Shown: piece after piece, positions 59,850 to 64,000 of the stretch
Numbering within the stretch: the stretch's first letter is position 1
Layout of the letters: each line of letters begins with the position of its first letter
From: Pararhodobacter sp. CCB-MM2
Lineage (GTDB): Bacteria > Pseudomonadota > Alphaproteobacteria > Rhodobacterales > Rhodobacteraceae
NCBI RefSeq assembly: GCF_001691415.1
Contig: NZ_LRRR01000024.1
Span: forward strand, 1-64,000
Direction: 5' to 3'
Length of the DNA: 64,000 nt
Translations under genes and position numbers: made by a program
The notes under the pieces: generated by a model
The model's input: the letters and a program-made list of their open reading frames with translations, nothing else
What the model was told of the DNA's origin: nothing
The model's database searches: none

Positions 59850-61493
59850 ATGAACCTGATGCAAGACCTCAAGGATACCAGCACCCTGCCCGACGACCCC
59901 GATTGGTGGCGCGGCGCGGTGATCTACCAGATCTACCCGCGCAGCTATCAGGATTCGAACGGGGACGGCATCGGCGACCTCGCCGGGATCATCCACCGGC
60001 TGGAGCATATCGCCAGCCTCGGTGTGGATGCGATCTGGATCTCGCCCTTCTTCCGCTCGCCGATGCTGGATTTCGGCTATGACGTTTCGAATTATTGCGA
60101 TGTCGATCCGATGTTCGGCAGCCTCGGCGATTTCGACGCGCTGATCGCCCGCGCGCATGAGCTGGGCATCCGGGTGCTGATCGACCTCGTGCTGAGCCAC
60201 ACCTCGAACCAGCATCCCTGGTTCCAGGAGAGCCAGAATTCCCGCGATAACCGCAAGGCCGACTGGTATGTCTGGGCCGATCCCAAGCCCGATGGCACGC
60301 CGCCCAACAATTGGCTGTCGATCTTCGGGGGCTCGGCTTGGGAATGGTCGGGCGACCGGATGCAATATTACCTGCACAACTTCCTGCGCGAGCAACCGGA
60401 CCTGAACTTCCACAACGAGGAGGTGCAGGAGGCCCTGCTGGGCATCGTCCGCTTCTGGCTGGAGCGCGGGGTCGACGGCTTCCGTCTGGACACGATCAAC
60501 TTCTATTTCCACGACGACGAGCTGCGCGACAATCCGGCGCTGGCCCCCGACCGCCGCAACGCGACCATCGCGCCCGAGGTCAATCCCTACAACTGGCAGG
60601 ACCATCTCTATTCCAAGAACCAGCCCGAAAATCTGGACTTCCTGCGCCGTCTGCGGGCGTTGATGGATGAACACGGCTCGACCACGCTGGTGGGCGAGGT
60701 GGGCGACGCACAATACGGCTCGCAGATTCAAGCGGCCTATACCGAGGGCGATGACAAGGTGCACATGTGCTACGCCTTCGACCTTCTGTCGGGGCAGGAG
60801 CCGACTTCGGAATTCTTCGGCGGTGTCCTGCGCGCGCATGAGCGGAGTATCGGCGACGGCTGGGCTTGCTGGGCCTTCTCGAACCACGACGTGGTGCGGC
60901 ATGCGACCCGCTGGAACCTGCCGGAGGACGCCCGCGCCGTCTACACCGCGATCCTTCTGTCGCTGCACGGCTCCGTCTGCCTGTATCAGGGCGAGGAGCT
61001 GGGCCTGACCGAGGCCTATGTCTCGTTCGAGGATTTGCAGGACCCCTACGGCATTCGCTTCTGGCCCAAGTTCAAGGGCCGGGACGGCTGTCGCACGCCG
61101 ATGCCCTGGACCACCGATTATCCCTATGGCGGCTTCACCCATGGCAAGCCCTGGCTTCCGGTCGCCGCCGAGCATCTGTCGCGCTCGGTCGCCGCGCAGG
61201 AGGGGGACGAGGGCAGCCTTCTGGCCTTCTACCGCCGGATGGTCGCCTATCGCAAAAGTCGGCCAGTGCTGGCGAAGGGCACGATGCGGGTGATCCATGA
61301 TGCCGACGGGCTGCTGTGCTTCGAACGCGTTCTGGACGGCCAGCGGCTGCTCTGCGCCTTCAACTTGACGGACCAGCCGCGCGCCGTGCCGCTGATCGAC
61401 GGGGCCTGGACGGCCGATCCCGATGCGCCCTTCGATACGGTGCCGGGCGAGGACCTGCCGCCGTTCTCGGCGCTGTATGCGACGGCGGGCTGA
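59850..61493 (+). CDS. aglA: AglA, alpha-glucosidase (GH13)
   Basis: 547 residues. GH13 regions: VIYQIYPRSYQDSNGDGIGD, region II GVDGFRLDTINFY (nucleophile Asp), region III TTLVGEVGD (acid/base Glu) and region IV FSNHDVVRH. No signal peptide, so it hydrolyses imported alpha-glucosides in the cytoplasm. It is 12 bp after aglG, in the usual aglEFGAK order. Confidence 0.95.
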   Translation: MNLMQDLKDTSTLPDDPDWWRGAVIYQIYPRSYQDSNGDGIGDLAGIIHRLEHIASLGVDAIWISPFFRSPMLDFGYDVSNYCDVDPMFGSLGDFDALIARAHELGIRVLIDLVLSHTSNQHPWFQESQNSRDNRKADWYVWADPKPDGTPPNNWLSIFGGSAWEWSGDRMQYYLHNFLREQPDLNFHNEEVQEALLGIVRFWLERGVDGFRLDTINFYFHDDELRDNPALAPDRRNATIAPEVNPYNWQDHLYSKNQPENLDFLRRLRALMDEHGSTTLVGEVGDAQYGSQIQAAYTEGDDKVHMCYAFDLLSGQEPTSEFFGGVLRAHERSIGDGWACWAFSNHDVVRHATRWNLPEDARAVYTAILLSLHGSVCLYQGEELGLTEAYVSFEDLQDPYGIRFWPKFKGRDGCRTPMPWTTDYPYGGFTHGKPWLPVAAEHLSRSVAAQEGDEGSLLAFYRRMVAYRKSRPVLAKGTMRVIHDADGLLCFERVLDGQRLLCAFNLTDQPRAVPLIDGAWTADPDAPFDTVPGEDLPPFSALYATAG

Positions 61494-61514
61494 CAGCAGA
61501 TCCGGGGGGAGACG

Positions 61515-62648
61515 ATGGCGACATTGAAGCTGAGCGGGGTCGAGAAGACCTATGGCGGGCCGGGCGGGGTGCAGGTCCTGCGCGATATCGACCTCGACAT
61601 CGCCAAGGGCGAGCTGATCGTCTTCGTCGGCCCCTCGGGCTGCGGGAAATCGACGCTTCTACGGATGATCGCGGGGCTTGAGGAGATCACCGGCGGCACG
61701 CTGGAGATCGACGGGCTCACGGTCAATGACATCCCGCCTTCGCAGCGCGGGATCGCCATGGTGTTCCAAAGCTACGCGCTCTACCCGCATATGAGCGTCT
61801 ACGACAACATGGCCTTCGCCCTGCAGATCGCCGGGCGCCCGAAGGCCGAGATCGACACCGCCGTGCGCGCCGCCGCCGACAAGCTGCAGCTGACCAACCT
61901 GCTGGACCGTTTGCCCAAGGCGCTGTCCGGCGGGCAAAGGCAGCGGGTGGCGATCGGGCGGGCCATCGTGCGCGACCCGAAGGTCTATCTCTTCGACGAG
62001 CCGCTCTCGAATCTCGACGCCGCCCTGCGTGTGGCCACCCGGATCGAGATCGCCGCGCTGAAGGAGGCGATGCCCGAGTCGACGATGATCTACGTCACGC
62101 ATGATCAGGTCGAAGCGATGACGCTGGCCTCGCGGATCGTGGTGCTGGCGGGGGGCTCCATCGCGCAGGTCGGCGCACCGTTGGAGCTGTATCAGGAGCC
62201 CAATTCCACCTTCGTCGCGCGTTTCATCGGCTCGCCCGCGATGAACCTGTTCAAGGGCGTGGTGACCGAGACGGGCGCGCGCACCATGCTGCGGCTGGCG
62301 GATGGCGCGGGCGAGATCTGGTCGGAGTACCCCTCCCGCCCCGAGGATCAGGGCGCCGAGGTGGAGGTCGGTATTCGCCCCGAGGATCTGATGGAAACCG
62401 ACGCCGCCGATCACGCCTTCGCCGGGACGGTCAGCATCACCGAGGCTTTGGGTGAATTCACGCTCCTTTACATGGAGACGAGCGACGGCGCGCCGGTGAC
62501 CTGCAAGCTGCCGGGCATCCACCCGAACAAGCGCGGCGCGCGGGTGCAACTGGGGGCCGAGGCGTCCAAGGTGCATGTGTTCCGGGACGGGATCTCGCTG
62601 AAATACCGCGACCGGGAAGTGTTCCTGCCCGACGTGCAGCCGCATTAG
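61515..62648 (+). CDS. aglK: AglK, ABC transporter ATPase (UgpC/MalK type)
   Basis: 377 residues. Walker A is GPSGCGKST, signature LSGGQRQRVAIGRAIV, Walker B VYLFDEPLSNLDA and the His switch VTHDQ. A C-terminal TOBE/OB domain (about 240-377) is MalK-like and may bind regulators. It energises AglFG. GGGGGAGACG precedes the ATG; it is the last gene of the operon. Confidence 0.95.
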   Translation: MATLKLSGVEKTYGGPGGVQVLRDIDLDIAKGELIVFVGPSGCGKSTLLRMIAGLEEITGGTLEIDGLTVNDIPPSQRGIAMVFQSYALYPHMSVYDNMAFALQIAGRPKAEIDTAVRAAADKLQLTNLLDRLPKALSGGQRQRVAIGRAIVRDPKVYLFDEPLSNLDAALRVATRIEIAALKEAMPESTMIYVTHDQVEAMTLASRIVVLAGGSIAQVGAPLELYQEPNSTFVARFIGSPAMNLFKGVVTETGARTMLRLADGAGEIWSEYPSRPEDQGAEVEVGIRPEDLMETDAADHAFAGTVSITEALGEFTLLYMETSDGAPVTCKLPGIHPNKRGARVQLGAEASKVHVFRDGISLKYRDREVFLPDVQPH

Positions 62649-62669
62649 GCCGCGCGCCGGGCAGAGGGA

Positions 62670-63761
62670 TCAGACCTCGACGGTCACCTTGCCCATCGGG
62701 TTCGAGCAGCAGGCGAGGATGTAGCCGTCCTCGATATCCTCGTCGGTGATGCCGCCGTTATGGACCATGTGCACCTCGCCCGAGAGCTTCTTCACCTTGC
62801 AGGTGCCGCAAAGGCCGAAGGTACAGCCCGAGGGGATGTTGAGCCCCGCGCCCTTGGCCACGGCCAGCACGGTGTCGGTCTGGGTACAGCGCGCGGAGAC
62901 GCCGCTGGCGGCGAAGGTAACCTCGGCGCCGGTATCCTCGTCGGGGATGACGTCGTCCAGCACGGGGGCCTCGGCCTCGGTCTTGACCCCTTCGCCGCCG
63001 AAGCTTTCCTGATGATAGCGGTCCATGTCATAGCCCAGCGCGATCAGCATCTCGCGCACGGCCTGCATGAAGGGCTCAGGCCCGCAGCAGAAGACTTCAC
63101 GCTCCAGATAATCCGGCGCCATCAGGCCCAGCATGATCTGGTTGAGCCGCCCCTGATAGCCGTACCAGGCGCGCAGCGGATCGGGTTCCTCGACCACGAA
63201 GCGCAGCTCCAGCCCCGGCATCCGCTTGACGAAATTCTCCAACCGTTCGCGGAAGATGATGTCCGAGGGACGGCGCGCGGCATGGACGAAGGTGATGTCC
63301 GCCGCACCGAAATCCCACGCCCAGGTGGTCATCGACATCATCGGCGTGATGCCCGAGCCTGCCGAGATGAACAGGTACTTGTCGGCCTTGTGGCGCTGCG
63401 AGGTGAAGATCCCCGCCGGGCCATAGGCCTTCAGTTTCATCCCCGGCTTCAGGTGATCGAGCATCCAGCGGGTGCCGATCGATTCCGTCTGCGCCTTCAC
63501 CGTGACCGAGATCGACAGGGGCCGCGAGGGGCTGGACGAGATCGTATAGGTGCGCTGCACATTGCCGCCCGGCACGTTCTTCGGATCGACCGGCAGGTCG
63601 AGCGTCACGAATTGGCCCGGCTGGTAGTCGAACCACGCGCCCGACGGTGCGCGGAAGGCGAAGGTGTAGGTGTCGGACGTCTCGACGACGACCGCCGTGC
63701 ATTCCAGAAGCTCGGCATCATCCCACGGCGTGGCGGTCCAGTTTCCGCTTTTCGGCTTCAT
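62670..63761 (-). CDS. gbcB: GbcB, reductase of glycine betaine monooxygenase
   Basis: 363 residues. The N-terminal FAD/NAD(P)H reductase domain has RTYTISSSPSRP and SAGSGITPMMSM; a C-terminal plant-type [2Fe-2S] ferredoxin domain has SGCTFGLCGTCKVKKLSG and ACCSNP. It passes electrons to GbcA, which demethylates glycine betaine to dimethylglycine. It starts 1 bp after the gbcA stop. It is convergent with aglK. Confidence 0.9.
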   Translation of the reverse strand: MKPKSGNWTATPWDDAELLECTAVVVETSDTYTFAFRAPSGAWFDYQPGQFVTLDLPVDPKNVPGGNVQRTYTISSSPSRPLSISVTVKAQTESIGTRWMLDHLKPGMKLKAYGPAGIFTSQRHKADKYLFISAGSGITPMMSMTTWAWDFGAADITFVHAARRPSDIIFRERLENFVKRMPGLELRFVVEEPDPLRAWYGYQGRLNQIMLGLMAPDYLEREVFCCGPEPFMQAVREMLIALGYDMDRYHQESFGGEGVKTEAEAPVLDDVIPDEDTGAEVTFAASGVSARCTQTDTVLAVAKGAGLNIPSGCTFGLCGTCKVKKLSGEVHMVHNGGITDEDIEDGYILACCSNPMGKVTVEV

Positions 63762-63762
63762 G

Positions 63763-64000
63763 TCACTCGGCCGCCAATGCCGGTTTCGGGGCCAGACGAC
63801 CGGCCATCAGGTCGCAATACCAGTCGATGAACTGGATCACGCCCTCTTCTTGGATCGGCGAATAGGGTCCGGGTTCATAGGCCGGGGACAGGATGCCTTT
63901 CTGGTTCTCCTCGACGACCTGACGGTCCTCATCGTTGGTGGCCAGCCAGACCTCGGTGAGGTTGTTGAGATCGTAATCCACTCCCTCGACCGCGTCCTTG
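63763..64000 (-). CDS. gbcA: GbcA, oxygenase subunit of glycine betaine monooxygenase (3' end only)
   Basis: The C-terminal 78 residues of a frame that runs off the right edge. VDYDLNNLTEVWLATNDED and GPYSPIQEEGVIQFIDWY match the C-terminus of Rieske-type ring-hydroxylating alpha subunits of the GbcA group. The Rieske and iron-binding parts lie outside the window. The identity is supported by the gbcB gene directly downstream. Confidence 0.85.
   Translation of the reverse strand, partial: KDAVEGVDYDLNNLTEVWLATNDEDRQVVEENQKGILSPAYEPGPYSPIQEEGVIQFIDWYCDLMAGRLAPKPALAAE

Noticed and set aside
58563..61298. 911-residue open frame on the minus strand
   Set aside because: Antisense to aglG and aglA, whose motifs are all on the plus strand.
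1..64000. CRISPR arrays, prophage, integrase or IS transposase genes
   Set aside because: No direct repeat-spacer arrays and no transposase or integrase motifs were seen on either strand.

Overview
The window comes from a high-GC alphaproteobacterium, most likely a member of the Rhodobacterales (Paracoccaceae). This rests on gene families and gene order: a mitofilin-like gene followed by hemY, the four-gene ligase-associated DNA repair operon, a box benzoyl-CoA cluster controlled by BoxR, an agl alpha-glucoside operon, and a glycine-betaine oxygenase pair. Short palindromic intergenic elements recur several times. Genes are dense and many start codons overlap the preceding stop as ATGA or GTGA.

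Layout. 1-2550: the end of a haem-locus block (mitofilin-like protein, HemY). 2683-2758: tRNA-Thr(CGT). 2832-5273: a CHASE/PAS hybrid histidine kinase. 5586-7684: a radical SAM DNA-repair-type protein and its DUF4130 partner, which appears to have lost the usual uracil-glycosylase domain. 7593-10695: an arsenic operon (ArsR-ArsC fusion, GAPDH, ArsJ). 10754-12219: a deaminase and a zinc metallopeptidase. 12285-18817: exonuclease, DNA ligase, Lhr-type helicase and PdeM, then a YihY-type membrane protein. 18822-22723: a PNPOx-fold stress protein, a Kef-type antiporter with its quinone-reductase-like partner, and a lyxose/mannose isomerase.

22737-33159 is an aerobic benzoate-degradation locus that works on CoA thioesters. 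It encodes benzoate-CoA ligase, an alpha/beta hydrolase, a DUF309 protein, BoxC, BoxB, a 53-residue four-cysteine protein, BoxA, a thioesterase, BoxR, and a degenerate 3-hydroxyacyl-CoA dehydrogenase homologue. TGCA-repeat operators lie upstream of the ligase, boxC and boxR. No BoxD-type aldehyde dehydrogenase or enoyl-CoA hydratase for the lower pathway is present. 33147-38706 holds a LuxR regulator, a phenol-hydroxylase-type FAD monooxygenase, a 57-residue protein, an M20 amidohydrolase and a KSTD-like flavoprotein. 38896-43625 holds a Wza-like lipoprotein, then a cobalamin side-chain operon (threonine kinase, CbiB, CobC) ending in an SDR without the usual catalytic Tyr and Lys.

43701-47631 is a second CoA-dependent aromatic module. 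Its core is an 893-residue protein joining a salicylyl-CoA/2-aminobenzoyl-CoA-type flavin monooxygenase to an aryl-CoA ligase; a thioesterase and an IclR regulator are transcribed divergently from it. 47823-55654 holds a tripartite carboxylate transporter (TctABC) in an operon with AtuA-like and DUF4387 proteins. It is divergent from a TctD/TctE two-component system whose kinase gene overlaps a periplasmic binding-protein gene. 55721-62648 holds a zinc-less MsrB and the aglEFGAK operon. The window ends with glycine-betaine monooxygenase reductase (gbcB) and the 3' end of gbcA, both on the minus strand.

The strongest candidates for new biology are the ligase-monooxygenase fusion, the tiny Cys4 protein inside the box operon, the ArsR-ArsC fusion whose only cysteines lie in the reductase half, and the degenerate dehydrogenase in the box locus.
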